This document shows positions 38,872 to 47,808 of a stretch of 64,000 bases of DNA, one piece after another; the first letter of the stretch is position 1; each line of letters starts with the position of its first letter. This DNA is from Streptomyces sp. WAC08241 (GTDB lineage: Bacteria > Actinomycetota > Actinomycetes > Streptomycetales > Streptomycetaceae). The position numbers were made by a program, and so were the translations under genes. The stretch covers positions 1,860,001 through 1,924,000 of the forward strand of contig CP042279.1 in the NCBI GenBank assembly GCA_007858575.1, written 5' to 3'. The notes beneath the pieces were generated by a model. It searched no databases. It saw only the letters and a program-made list of their open reading frames with translations, and was not told the DNA's origin.

Positions 38872-39552
38872 TCAGGCCCCGGGTCCGGCCGACCGGGCCG
38901 GTCGCAGGCGGGCTCGCCCTCGGACGCGTCGTGGAGGGTCAGCGCTCCGGCGAGGTCGAGATCGGCGACGGTGCCGTGCGCCCCGGCGCGGACGAGGAGC
39001 ACCGCGCCGAGCGCGGTGCTCCAGAACGTCCTGGCCTCCACGTCGAGCGGCCGGCGGGTCCGCCAGCCGCGGGTGTCGACGAGCCGGCCCACGAAGCGCT
39101 CGGACTGCCGGAAGAGCAACTGGAGGTGCCGGTCGACCACGGGGGCGAGTTCGGGCTTGGAGATCCTGGCGGCGAGCGCCCGCGCGACCGGGGGCAGCGA
39201 GGGCATGGCGAGGACGGCGCGGGCGATGTTGCGCCGGAACGTCGCCGCGTCGGGGGCCTGGCGGCCGATGCGCTCGATCCGCCGGGCGTCGTGCAGCAGG
39301 CCGAGGAAGGCGGCGTGCACGAGCAGCGAGTCCTTGGAGCCGAAGTGGTAGGTGACCTGGTTGGGGAAGGCCCCGGCCGCCTCCGCGATCTCCGCGACGC
39401 TCACCTCGGCGCCGGGCCGCTCCTTGCAGAGCCGCGCGGCCTCCTCGATCAGCCGGCGTCTCGTCGCGCGGCCGCGGTCGCGCGAGCGGGCCGGTGCCGC
39501 CGATCGGGCCGGTGCCGACCGGGCCGGCGCGGGCCTGGCTTCGGTTCGCTTC
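38872..39552 (-). CDS. TetR-family repressor of the adjacent ketosynthase
   Basis: The N-terminal helix-turn-helix reads RRRLIEEAARLCKERPGAEV, SVAEIAEAAGAFPNQVTYHF and GSKDSLLVHAAF. The ligand domain follows with FRRNIARAVLAMPSLPPVAR and FWSTALGAVLLVRAGAHGTV. An Ala/Pro/Arg-rich leader precedes the DNA-binding domain. No start codon is visible in frame after the GGAGGAG at 39550, so a missing base near the start is likely; the C-terminal end also needs one correction. It is divergent from the ketosynthase, with twin palindromes between them. Confidence 0.8.
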   Translation of the reverse strand, partial: EANRSQARAGPVGTGPIGGTGPLARPRPRDETPADRGGRAALQGAARRRGERRGDRGGGRGLPQPGHLPLRLQGLAARARRLPRPAARRPADRAHRPPGPRRGDVPAQHRPRRPRHALAAPGRAGARRQDLQARTRPRGRPAPPVALPAVRALRGPARRHPRLADPPAARRGGQDVLEHRARRGAPRPRRGARHRRRSRPRRSADPPRRVRGRARLRPARSAGPGA

Positions 39553-39564
39553 TTCTCCTCCGAA

Positions 39565-39579
39565 TTGTATGTGATACAA
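39565..39579. promoter_or_regulatory. TetR operator 1 (TTGTAT-N3-ATACAA)
   Basis: A perfect 15-bp palindrome TTGTATGTGATACAA just upstream of the TetR gene. Its centre is 29 bases from that of operator 2. Confidence 0.8.
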
Positions 39580-39593
39580 CAAGCCTCGTTCGC

Positions 39594-39608
39594 TTGTATC
39601 GCATACAA
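39594..39608. promoter_or_regulatory. TetR operator 2 (TTGTAT-N3-ATACAA)
   Basis: TTGTATCGCATACAA, the same arms as operator 1, extended by C and G on the flanks. It lies 16 bases before the ketosynthase ATG, so a bound repressor would block its transcription or loading. Confidence 0.8.
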
Positions 39609-39623
39609 GAAAAGGTGAAGGAC

Positions 39624-40877
39624 ATGCACCGGACCGAAGTCGTCGTGACCGGACTCGGCGCGATCACGCCCCTCGGCGCGGACGTGGCGACGACCTGGGA
39701 CGCCCTGCTCGCCGGCGAGTCCGGCATCCGCGGCGACGCCCTGCCCGGCCACGAGGGCACCGGCCTTCCCGGCACCGTCGCGGGGACGATGGCGGCCGAC
39801 CCCGCCGGGTCGCTGCCGCCGGCGCGGGCCAGGCGGCTCGACCGCTCGCAGCAGGCGGCCCTCACCGCGGCGGCCGAGGCCTGGGCCGACGCCGGTTCCC
39901 CGCGGGTGGACCCCGACCGGCTCGCGTCGGCGATCGGCACGGGCATCGGGGGCGTACAGACGCTGTTGAGGGAGGACGACGTCCTGGAGGCGTCCGGGGT
40001 GCGGCGCGTCTCGCCCCGCACGGTCCCGATGCTCATGCCCAACGCGGCGGCGGCGCTGATCAGCATCGAGTACGGCGCGCGGGCCGGGGTCTACACGCCC
40101 GTCTCGGCGTGCTCCTCCGGCGCCGAGGCGATCGCCCTGGGGGCCCGGCTCATCCGGGCCGGCGAGGCGGACGTGGTCATCGCGGGCGGGACCGAGGCCG
40201 CGATCACCCCGATCACCGTCGCCGGCTTCGTCCAGGCGCAGGCGCTGTCGCGGCACACCGCCGAACCCGCCTCGGCCTCCCGGCCGTTCGCCGCGGACCG
40301 CGACGGGTTCGTCCTCGGCGAGGGCGCGGCCGTCGTGGTGCTGGAGAGCGCCGAACACGCCGAGGCCCGGGGCGCCCGCGTCCGCGCGGTGCTCGCGGGC
40401 GCCGGCATCGCCGCCGACGCCCACCACATCACGGCGCCCGCGCCCGACGGCTCCGGCCAGGTCGCGGCCATGCGCAAGGCCCTCGCGCAGGCCGGCCTGG
40501 CTCCCGAGCGGATCGGCCACGTCAACGCCCACGCCACCGGGACCCCGGTCGGCGACGTCGCCGAGGCGCTCGCGATCGGGAAGGTCTTCGGCCGCGCCAC
40601 CGTGACCGCTCCCAAGGCGGCGCTCGGCCACCTCTTCGGCGCCGCCGGCGCGATCGAGGCGCTCATCGCCGTCCTCAGCGTGGAGCACGGCGTCGTCCCG
40701 CCGACCCGCAACCTCACCGCGGCCGGCGTCGACCCCGCCATCGACCTCGACGTGGTCACGGAGCGGCGGGACGTTCCCCAGGAGGCCGTGCTCAGCAACT
40801 CCTTCGGCTTCGGCGGGCAGAACGTCTCGCTCGTCGTCACCCGTGCGGAGCAGTACACGTCCCTTACGGGGCCCTGA
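39624..40877 (+). CDS. FabF-like beta-ketoacyl-ACP synthase
   Basis: An intact 417-residue ketosynthase. The catalytic triad is Cys in VSACSSGAEAIALG, His in VNAHATGTPVGD and His in LGHLFGAAGAIEAL, with the C-terminal loop NSFGFGGQNVSLVV. Start VVVTGLGAITPLGADV fits FabF-type KAS II. It condenses malonyl-ACP with an acyl chain. No ACP, acyltransferase or other biosynthetic gene is near, so it is a stand-alone enzyme, perhaps adjusting membrane fatty acids under the control of the divergent TetR protein. AAGGTGAAGG precedes the ATG. Confidence 0.92.
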   Translation: MHRTEVVVTGLGAITPLGADVATTWDALLAGESGIRGDALPGHEGTGLPGTVAGTMAADPAGSLPPARARRLDRSQQAALTAAAEAWADAGSPRVDPDRLASAIGTGIGGVQTLLREDDVLEASGVRRVSPRTVPMLMPNAAAALISIEYGARAGVYTPVSACSSGAEAIALGARLIRAGEADVVIAGGTEAAITPITVAGFVQAQALSRHTAEPASASRPFAADRDGFVLGEGAAVVVLESAEHAEARGARVRAVLAGAGIAADAHHITAPAPDGSGQVAAMRKALAQAGLAPERIGHVNAHATGTPVGDVAEALAIGKVFGRATVTAPKAALGHLFGAAGAIEALIAVLSVEHGVVPPTRNLTAAGVDPAIDLDVVTERRDVPQEAVLSNSFGFGGQNVSLVVTRAEQYTSLTGP

Positions 40878-40887
40878 CCTCCCGCGG

Positions 40888-41139
40888 TCAGCTCTCCCCG
40901 GTCCCGGCCTCGCCCCTGCGGCCGTGCGGGCGGCGCTGCTCCTCGCGGCCCAGGCCCGGGGACTGGCGCTTGGCGTCCATGCCGCCCTCGTCGTCGGCGG
41001 CTCCGTCCGGGCGGCCCCGCGCGGCCTTCTCGGCCTCCCGGCGCGCCTCGACGTCGCCGCTCTCGCCGACGGCCTCCGAGGGCGTGGTGCGCGGCGGGGC
41101 GTCCGCGGGCAGGGTGCGTCGGCGCTCGTGATGGCTCAT
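40888..41139 (-). CDS. Small hydrophilic protein, unknown
   Basis: 83 residues, almost entirely charged or small: SHHERRRTLPADAPPRTTPS, EARREAEKAARGRPDGAADD and EGGMDAKRQSP. It is probably disordered. GAGGAGGACGACC precedes the ATG, which supports a real gene. No family is recognised. It ends 10 bases from the convergent ketosynthase stop. Confidence 0.65.
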   Translation of the reverse strand: MSHHERRRTLPADAPPRTTPSEAVGESGDVEARREAEKAARGRPDGAADDEGGMDAKRQSPGLGREEQRRPHGRRGEAGTGES

Positions 41140-41190
41140 GGTCGTCCTCCTCGGTCGTACGGGCGGGTCCGTGGGCGGCTGCCCCCGGCG

Positions 41191-41598
41191 TCAGGCGGAA
41201 ACGCCGCCGACGGGGGCGAGCACGAAGGCGTGGCCGGCCGGGTCCGTGTAGCGGCGCGTGTCGGTGCGCCGGTCGAGACGGCTGCCGTTCCGGTCGGCGG
41301 AGACGGGGCGCGCGCCGAGCGAGACGGCTTCCCGCTCGGCCTCGTCGAGCGCGTCGGGCGCCACGAGGATGAGCAGGTGGGCCTGCTGGGCGTCGTCCGG
41401 CCGGGGCCAGCTCGCCGGGGCCTGGCCGGGGTCGCGGCGGATGCCGAGGACGAGGCCCTCGGAGCCGGAGAGCAACAGCAGGTCGGGGTCGCCGGGGCTC
41501 GGTTCGACGGTGGCGTCGAGCAGGGCGGCGTAGAAGCGGGCGAGGGGCTCGGGGTCGGTGGTGTCGAGGACGAGGACGCCGGTCTTGGAAACGGTCAT
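41191..41598 (-). CDS. VOC (glyoxalase-like) family protein
   Basis: An intact 135-residue protein: KTGVLVLDTTDPEPLARFYA, ALLDATVEPSPGDPDLLLLS and QQAHLLILVAPDALDEAERE, ending YTDPAGHAFVLAPVGG. It is the single-domain VOC fold with a C-terminal DPAGHxF motif. The function is not predictable. The ATG at 41598 is chosen because the domain starts at once; the upstream ribosome-binding site is weak. Confidence 0.85.
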   Translation of the reverse strand: MTVSKTGVLVLDTTDPEPLARFYAALLDATVEPSPGDPDLLLLSGSEGLVLGIRRDPGQAPASWPRPDDAQQAHLLILVAPDALDEAEREAVSLGARPVSADRNGSRLDRRTDTRRYTDPAGHAFVLAPVGGVSA

Positions 41599-41840
41599 GC
41601 GGTGCTTGTTCCCCGTCAATTCCCTTTCAGGCAAGGGGGAGTCGGCGTCCTGCCGGTCCCGATCGGGCCGGGCGGCGGCCGGGTGGCGGGACGTCGCGTG
41701 TCCCGCCGTATCAGGGGTATGCGGAAACCGTGGAGGCGCCGTCGCACGAGGTGGGCGGCGACCCGATCGGGACCGGGCCCCGCCGTCCGGCGTCCCGCCC
41801 CGGAGCACTCCGCAGACGACGTACGAGCACAGGAGGTTCC

Positions 41841-41987
41841 ATGTCCGCACTGTTGGCCCGCATCAAGCGGTTCGGCCGCAGCCCCCAGGGGCAGCGGGCG
41901 ATCGCGTCGGTACGGCGCGCCGCCGCCGATCCCCGGAACCAGGCCCGCGCCCGGCAGCTCCTCGGCAGGTTCCGGAAGCGCCGCTGA
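41841..41987 (+). CDS. Very small basic protein, 48 residues
   Basis: MSALLARIKRFGRSPQGQRA, then RRAAADPRNQARARQLLGRF and RKRR. AGGAGG lies five bases before the ATG, an excellent initiation site. The protein is an amphipathic basic helix set with no cysteines. Similar 45-60 residue proteins occur near stress genes in Streptomyces without known role. It is followed by a perfect terminator. Confidence 0.75.
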   Translation: MSALLARIKRFGRSPQGQRAIASVRRAAADPRNQARARQLLGRFRKRR

Positions 41988-42003
41988 CGGTCCGTCTGCT
42001 TCG

Positions 42004-42038
42004 CCCCGGTGGGCCCGGCTCGGCCGGGCCCACCGGGG
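42004..42038. terminator. Perfect bidirectional hairpin
   Basis: A perfect 16-bp stem (CCCCGGTGGGCCCGGC and complement) with a 3-base loop between the small basic gene and the convergent antiporter gene. Confidence 0.9.
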
Positions 42039-42053
42039 CGCGTGCGTGAGGGC

Positions 42054-43317
42054 TCACGGCGGCGCGTCGGACGGCGGACCTCGCGCAGGCGGTCCAGCCT
42101 GCGGATGACGGGAGTGGCGCTCGCGCCGTGGAGCACGACGGAGAGCGCCACGGTGGTGGCGGTCAGGACCCACAACTCCCGCGCCTGGTCCTCGAATCCG
42201 TGGTGGCCGAGGGCGTAGGCGAGGTAGAAGAGGGAGCCGATGCCGCGCAGTCCGAAGACGGCGGCGACGACGCGCTCCCGGGGGCCGGTGACGAAGCCGA
42301 GCTGCGCGATCCACCCGGTCACCGGGCGGACGACCACGATCAGGGCCAGGGCGAGCAGGAGCATCGGCCAGGTCAGCGCCTCGATGCCGGTGGCGGCGAG
42401 GTAGTGGCCGAGGAGGAAGAGCAGGGCCGCCGTCAGGAGCCGTTCGATCTGCTCGGTGAAGCCGTGCAGCACCTTGTGGTAGCCGTGCCCGCGCTCGGCG
42501 GCCCGGATGGCGCAGGCGGTGACGAAGACGGCCACGAAGCCGTAACCGTGCGCGAGTTCGGTGAGGCCGTACGACAGGAAGGTCGCGGCGAGGGCGACGA
42601 AGCCCTCCATGTGCTCGGAGAGGCGAAACGATTCAGCTTCGGCCCGGAAGAACATCCAGCCGAGCAATCGCCCGAGGAGGATGCCGATGACGACGGCGAT
42701 CACCGCCCTGGCCACGAGGTCGAAGCCGAACCAGTGCCCCCAGTCGGCCTCCGCCCAGACGCCGCCCGCGCCCGCGAGCGCGACGGCGGCCAGGACGAAG
42801 GGGAAGGCCAGGCCGTCGTTGAGGCCGGCCTCGGCGGTGAGCGTGAAGCGGACCTCGTCCTCGTCGTCCTCCTCGTCGGTCGGCTCCCCACCCGCACCTC
42901 CGCGGCCAGCACCGGGTCGGTGGGCGCGAGGAGGGCGCCCACGAGGAGCGCGGTGGCCACGGGCCAGTCGAAGAGCCACCAGGTGAGCACGGTGGTCGCG
43001 ACGACGGTCAGGGGCAGGGTGATGCCGAGGAGCCGCCACGGCCCGGCCCAGGAGCGCAGCCCGAAGCGCCGGTTCAGCGCGAGCCCGGCGCCCATGAGGG
43101 AGACGATCACGCAGATCTCGGTGACGTGCTCGACCCAGGCCCGGTCCGCCACGGGGTCGAGTTCGGGCATCGGGAGGGGCAGCAGACCGCTCAGGGCTCC
43201 GACCAGCAGGAACACCATGGGCATCGAGAACGGCATGCGCCGGACGAGTCGCGGCAGCACCGCCGCGGCCAACGCTCCGAGGCCCAGGGCCGTGAACACG
43301 AGGTCGGCGGGGCTCAA
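42054..43317 (-). CDS. CPA1-type cation/proton antiporter
   Basis: About 420 residues with ten or more helices. Antiporter motifs: LLVGALLAPTDPVLAAEVRV with the conserved TDP, and FTLTAEAGLNDGLAFPFVLA with the ND pair used for ion binding. Further helices include LLTAALLFLLGHYLAATG and VVAAVFGLRGIGSLFYLAYA. It should exchange Na+ or K+ for H+. An acidic loop (PTDEEDDEDEVR) precedes the ND helix. Frameshifts near 42885 and 42080. The start is a TTG at 43317 with GGAG nine bases upstream; no ATG or GTG fits better. Confidence 0.9.
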
Positions 43318-43391
43318 GGGCGGGGCTCTCCGTTTCCAAGGACTGCGGGGTGGTGACGGCGGTGACGGCGGGGACGACGGTGACGCCCCGG

Positions 43392-43614
43392 TCAGTCGGC
43401 CGGTTCGTCGGGGACGGGCTGCTCGGGGTTGACGGCTCCCTTCTCGGGGCGCCCCTGGGACCCGTGCCGGACTCTTCGGTGTCCGGCAGCTCCTCCTCGC
43501 CGGGGTCCCGCGTGACGGTGATGGCCAGCGGGTCCTCGCCCTCGGCCGCCTGTTCGTCCTCGCGGTCGCGGGGTATCGGGTCGTCCGAGTTCCCGGGGTG
43601 TGCGCGTCGCTCAT
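43392..43614 (-). CDS. Small acidic protein, unknown
   Basis: About 74 residues after two corrections: HPGNSDDPIPRDREDEQAAE, GEDPLAITVTRDPGEEELPD, TEESGTGPRGAPEKGAVNP and EQPVPDEPAD. It is rich in Asp, Glu and Pro and probably unfolded. GAGGAG precedes the ATG at 43614. It lies 41 bases after the CYP152-like gene and upstream of the antiporter, so it could be cotranscribed with both. Confidence 0.6.
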
Positions 43615-43655
43615 TACGGTCTCCTCTTCCAGTGTCCGGTCGGGTGGTACGGCGG

Positions 43656-44939
43656 TCAGCCCGCGGCCGCCGGCGCCCCAGGCGCACGCGTTCCATGACG
43701 TATCCGCTGCGCGGGAGCGTCGGCACGCGGCGCAGGGGATCGACAGGTCCTGGTCGGGCACGTCAGGGCAACCGGGCGAGGCGCGGGACCAGGGCGGCCA
43801 GGAGGGCGAGGGTGATGTCCTCGCCGGGGCACCGGTGGCCCGCCGCCGGTCGCCGCCGCCCTGCGGGACGAGGTCGTCGCGGCCGATCGTCGCGCCCGGC
43901 CGGGTGAACCGGGTCGGGTCGAAGGCGTACGGCTCCGGCCACAGGTCGGGGTCGTGGTCGTGCCCGTACAGGTCGAGGAGGACCAGGGTGCCCTTCTCGA
44001 CCGGGACGCCGCCCCACCGGGTGTCGGCTGCCGCGAGGCCGCCGGTGAACGGGGCGAAGGGTAGAAGCGGCGGACCTCCTGGGCGAAGCCCCAGGCGTAC
44101 CGCTCGTCCGCCGCCAGGAGCGCGCGGTGCTCCGGCCAGCGGTGCAGGGCGTGGGCGGCGAAGGTGACGAACCAACCGACCGCGACCGTGGGGCGCAGGA
44201 CGTTCAGGAGTTCGACGGCCGCGGTGTGCGGGTCGAGCTGCCGGCCGTTCGCGTCGGTGTGCGCGGCCACCGCCTGCGCGATCGTCGCCTGCCCCGAGGG
44301 GGCGCCCGCGGACCGCAGCTCCTCGATCAGCGGGGCGAGCCGCTCCTCCTGCCGCGTCCTGGCCCGCCGGGCGCGCACGTGCCGGGGCCGACGGCGGCGA
44401 AGCCGTCCACCATGGCCACGAGGTCCCGCGCGGCGGTCTCCTCCTCGCCGTCGGGCAGCGGGACGCCGGCCCAGTCGTGCACGGCCCGGGTCAGGACGCG
44501 GGCGGCCTCGTCGAAGAGCACCACCCGTTCCCGCTCCTGCCAGCCGGCCTCGGCCCGGTCCCACGCGCGCCGGGCGTGCTCCACCAGGGCGGCGATCCGC
44601 TCCGGGTCCTTGAGCAGCGTCAGAACATCGCCTTCCGGCCGCGGTGCGGCCCCCGTCGAGGGTGTGGACGGCTCCGCGGCCGAACAGGGTGTCCAGGACG
44701 GGCCCGGGCAGGGCGTCGTGCCGGCGGACGTGCCGCTCGTCGTAGAAGAAGTCCACGGCCTCCTTGCCGTGCAGCGCGACTCCGCGCCGGCCGAGGATCC
44801 GCACCGGGACGGCCGGGGCGTTCCCGGCGTGCCGGCGCAGATCGGGGAGCCACCCGTACCCCTTCATCAGCAGGGCCGCGGTGCTGTCGAGCAGAGGGGC
44901 GTGAGGGGTTCCTGACATGTCCTGCGGTGTCGCTTCCAT
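43656..44939 (-). CDS. CYP152-type cytochrome P450 (fatty-acid peroxygenase)
   Basis: The start LLDSTAALLMKGYGWLPDLR and the C-terminal block match the CYP152 peroxygenases: EVRRFYPFAPFTGGLAAADT, GTLVLLDLYGHDHDPDLWPE, LVPQGGGDRRAGHRCPGEDI with the haem Cys, and VPTLPRSGYVMERV. CYP152 enzymes use H2O2 to hydroxylate fatty acids at C-alpha or C-beta, or decarboxylate them, and need no redox partner. The substrate-binding Arg is in AFAQEVRR-like FAQEVRRFYP. Frameshifts near 44640, 44385, 44070, 43845, 43760 and 43680. ATG 44918 is an alternative start. Confidence 0.88.
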   Translation of the reverse strand: MEATPQDMSGTPHAPLLDSTAALLMKGYGWLPDLRRHAGNAPAVPVRILGRRGVALHGKEAVDFFYDERHVRRHDALPGPVLDTLFGRGAVHTLDGGRTAAGRRCSDAAQGPGADRRPGGARPARVGPGRGRLAGAGTGGALRRGRPRPDPGRARLGRRPAARRRGGDRRAGPRGHGGRLRRRRPRHVRARRARTRQEERLAPLIEELRSAGAPSGQATIAQAVAAHTDANGRQLDPHTAAVELLNVLRPTVAVGWFVTFAAHALHRWPEHRALLAADERYAWGFAQEVRRFYPSPRSPAASRQPTPGGAASRSRRAPWSSSTCTGTTTTPTCGRSRTPSTRPGSPGRARRSAATTSSRRAAATGGGPPVPRRGHHPRPPGRPGPAPRPVALTCPTRTCRSPAPRADAPAQRIRHGTRAPGAPAAAG

Positions 44940-44976
44940 GAGAGACGGGTTCCACGAAGTCGTGATTTCACACCGC

Positions 44977-45011
44977 CCGACCGGGGCGGAGGCGGCATGT
45001 GCCCCGGTCGG
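44977..45011. terminator. Hairpin after the formaldehyde-dehydrogenase-like gene
   Basis: An 11-bp perfect stem CCGACCGGGGC/GCCCCGGTCGG, 20 bases beyond the stop of the minus-strand dehydrogenase. Confidence 0.7.
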
Positions 45012-45030
45012 GCGGGCGGGGCGCGCCCGC

Positions 45031-46217
45031 TCAGCGGCCGGGGGTCAGCACCGTCTTGATCATGCCGTCCTCCTTGTCCTGGAACGTCTTGTACGCCTGG
45101 GGGCGTCCTCCAGGGCAGGGTGTGGGTGGCGAAGTCGTCGACGCCGAGCGGGTCGGCGTCGTCCAGGAGCGGGAGGATGTCTCGACCCAGCGCCAGACGT
45201 TGGCCTGGCCCATGCGGAGCTGGATCTGCTTGTCGAAGAGGCTGAACATCGGCACGGGGTCGACGGCGCCGCCGTAGACGCCGGAGAGGCTGATGGTGCC
45301 GCCGCGGCGGACCACGTCCACCGCCGTGTCGAAGGCGGCCATGCTGTCCACGCCGGCCTTGGTCATCATCTTCTGGGCGATCGCGTCGGGCAGGAACCCG
45401 GGGACCTTCTGCGCGAGCTTGGTGAGCGGGGCGCCGTGGGCCTCCATGCCGACGGCGTCGATGACCGCGTCCGTGCCCCGGCCGTCCGTGAGGTCCCGCA
45501 CCCGGTCGCCGAGGTCCTTGCCGTGCTCCTTGAGGTTCAGGACCTCGACGCCGCGGCTGCGGGCGCGGCGGAGCCGCTCGGGGACGAGGTCCACGCCGAT
45601 GACCTTGCTCGCGCCCTTGTGGAGGGCGATGCGGGCGGCCATGTCGCCGATGGGGCCGAGCCCGAGGACGGTCACGGTGCCGCCGGGCGGGACGTCGGCG
45701 TACGCCACGGCCTGCCAGGCGGTCGGCAGCACGTCCGAGAGGTAGAGGTAACGCTGGTCGGGGCGTCCTGGCCCACCTTGATGGGCAGGGTGTCGCCGAA
45801 GGGGACGCGCAGGAACTCCGCCTGTCCGCCGGGCACCTGCCCGTAGAGCTTGGTGTACCCGAACAGGGAGGCGCCCGTCCCGTACTCCCTGACCTGGGTG
45901 GTCTCGCACTGGGACTGCAGGCCCTGGTCGCACGTCCAGCACGTGCCGCAGGAGACGTTGAACGGCACCACGACCCGGTCGCCGACCTTGAGGTTCCTCA
46001 CCTCGGGGTCGACCTCCTCCACGATCCCCATGGGTTCGTGGCCGAGGATGTCGCCGGGGTCCAGGAAGGGCCCGAACACCTCGTACAGGTGCAGGTCGGA
46101 GCCGCAGATTCCGCTGGAGGTGACCCGGACGATCACGTCCGTCGGGTCGACGATCCGGGGGTCGGGCACGGTGTCCACACGAACGTCCCGGTGTCCGTGC
46201 CAGGTCAACGCCCTCAT
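45031..46217 (-). CDS. Zinc-dependent alcohol/formaldehyde dehydrogenase (glutathione-independent type)
   Basis: About 390 residues. Catalytic zinc site: SSGICGSDLHLYEVFG with Cys, and GDILGHEPMGIVEEVDPE with the GHE pair. Structural zinc site: CGTCWTCDQGLQSQCETT. NAD fold: VTVLGLGPIGDMAARIALHK with ASKVIGVDLVPERL. The long insert around VPGFLPDAIAQKMMTKAGVD is typical of glutathione-independent formaldehyde dehydrogenases. It oxidises formaldehyde or alcohols with NAD. Frameshifts near 45765, 45180 and 45105. GAGGAG lies before the ATG. Confidence 0.88.
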
Positions 46218-46394
46218 GGTCAAACTCCTCACATGCGGCTTCCGGGGGTCACGGCGCGAGTGCCCCGGACCACCGGGTCGTATGCGTCCCGCGGGTCTGC
46301 CGCCCGGCGGGGCACGTGGTAGGCGCGCGGCTTCGCGGGTAGCGGTTCCTGAGGAGACCTCGCGCGAACGCACGGACGACCGGGAACGGGCCCC

Positions 46395-46484
46395 GGGCAC
46401 GGAGACGCCGGGCACGGAGACGTCGAGCACCGAGCCGTCGGGCGCGGAGGCGTCGAGCACCGAGCCGTCGGGCACGGAGAGGGA
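46395..46484. repeat. 15-bp tandem repeat, six copies, before the LigD gene
   Basis: Six 15-bp units of the type gggcacggagacgtc / gagcaccgagccgtc. In the frame of the LigD start they read GTETS/STEPS pentapeptides joined directly to the coding start, so the real protein may begin further upstream. Confidence 0.75.
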
Positions 46485-46491
46485 GAACGCG

Positions 46492-47406
46492 ATGACGGAG
46501 ACCCTGAAGGTACGGGCGGGCAGGCGCGCCGTCACGGTCAGCCGGCCGGAGAAGGTGCTCTTCCCCGAGGACGGCATCACCAAGGCCGACCTCGCGGAGT
46601 ACTACCGCGCCGTGGCCCCGAAGATGCTGCCGCACCTGCGCGGCCGCCCGCTGACCCTGGAGCGCCATCCGGGCGGCATCGGCGACCGGGGCTTCTTCCA
46701 GAAGGACGCGCCGGACCACTTCCCGGACTGGGTGGGGCGCGCCGAGATGCCGAAGGAGGGCGGCACCGTCACGTACGTCCTGGCCGAGGACGCGGCCACC
46801 CTGGTCCTCCTCGCCGACCAGGGCTCCGTCACCCTGCACCGGTGGCTGTCGAAGGTCGACCGCCCCCACCACCCCGACCGGCTGGTCTTCGACCTCGACC
46901 CGTCGGGGAGGGGTTCGCGCCGGTACGGGACGCCGCCCGGTGGCTCCGCGACCTCCTCGACGAGCTGGGGCTGCCGTCGCTGCTCATGACCACCGGCTCG
47001 CGGGGCTGCACGTCCTGGTGCCGCTGGACCGGAGCGCCCCTTCGACGACGTGCGGGCCTTCGCCGCCGACGTCTCCGGGGTGCTCGCCGCCCGCCATCCC
47101 GACCTGCTCACCACCGAGGTGCGCAAGAAGGCCCGGGAGGGGCGCCTCTACCTCGACATCCAGCGCAACGCGTACGGACAGACCGCGGTGGCCCCGTACA
47201 CGGTGCGGGCCAGGGCCGGCGCGCCCGTCGCGGCCCCGCTCTCCTGGGACGCCCTGGACGACCCGGCGCTCGACGCGCGCGCCCGGCGTCTCACCGACGT
47301 GGACCTGCTCCTGAAGGAGGACCCGTGGAGCCCGGCTCCGCGCGGGCGCTCCCTCAGGGCTGCGGCGGACCGCCTCCGTCGTACGGGTCCCCGTGCTCGT
47401 CCCTGA
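46492..47406 (+). CDS. ligD: LigD-type NHEJ polymerase-domain protein
   Basis: The primase-polymerase fold of LigD: RPEKVLFPEDGITKADLAEY, MLPHLRGRPLTLERHPGGI, FFQKDAPDHFPDWV, the metal-binding DLD in RLVFDLDPSG, GLHVLVPLDRSAPFDDV and TTEVRKKAREGRLYLDIQRN. It fills gaps and adds ribonucleotides at double-strand breaks together with Ku and a ligase. Here the polymerase domain stands alone (about 300 residues) with no ligase or nuclease domain and no ku gene nearby, as often in Streptomyces. Frameshifts near 46910 and 47020. The tail overlaps the convergent gene by 53 bases. Confidence 0.85.
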
Positions 47407-47790
47407 GGGGGTTCCCGTCCTCGAAGCGGCCCCCTCGCCGAACGGGCGCCCCTCGTCGAACGGGCTGCCCTCGTTGTACGGGCCGTCGAAGGGGGCCCCG
47501 CCGCCGGGCGGGTCCTCCTCGTCGCTCCCGTCCGCGAACGGCCGCTCCTGGTCGAACGGGTCCTCGTCGCCGCGCGGCGCGAGCGCGATGCACTCCACGT
47601 CGATCCGGTCGGCGACCTCCGTCAGCGCTCCGGCCAGGGCCACCACCGTCTCCGGTGCGAGGTCGAGGTCATCTTCGCCGGTCGACTCCAGCCACCCGGC
47701 CGCGAGGTGCCGGAGCAGTCCGGTCACCTCGTCGGCGGGGAGGACGAGGTGTCCGTCCGGCAGAAGCACCAAGGACATGGATGCGTTCAT
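47354..47790 (-). CDS. Small protein with acidic Pro/Phe repeat tail (DUF6213-like)
   Basis: The N-terminal domain of about 70 residues reads MSLVLLPDGHLVLPADEVTG, LLRHLAAGWLESTG and APETVVALAGALTEVADRID, then VECIALAP; it looks like DUF6213, though I am not certain. A tail of about 75 residues is full of acidic PF motifs (EDPFDQERPFADG, SPFDEGRPFGEG, EDGNPLRDEHGDPYDGGG). One frameshift near 47432. It lies 18 bases after the UspA gene, so they form an operon, and it overlaps the LigD gene tail to tail. Confidence 0.65.
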
Positions 47791-47808
47791 GATGATCCGA
47801 CCTCCGTG

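Noticed and set aside
39624..40877. Ketosynthase as part of a polyketide or fatty-acid gene cluster
   Set aside because: No ACP, acyltransferase, ketoreductase or cyclase lies within 10 kb on either side.
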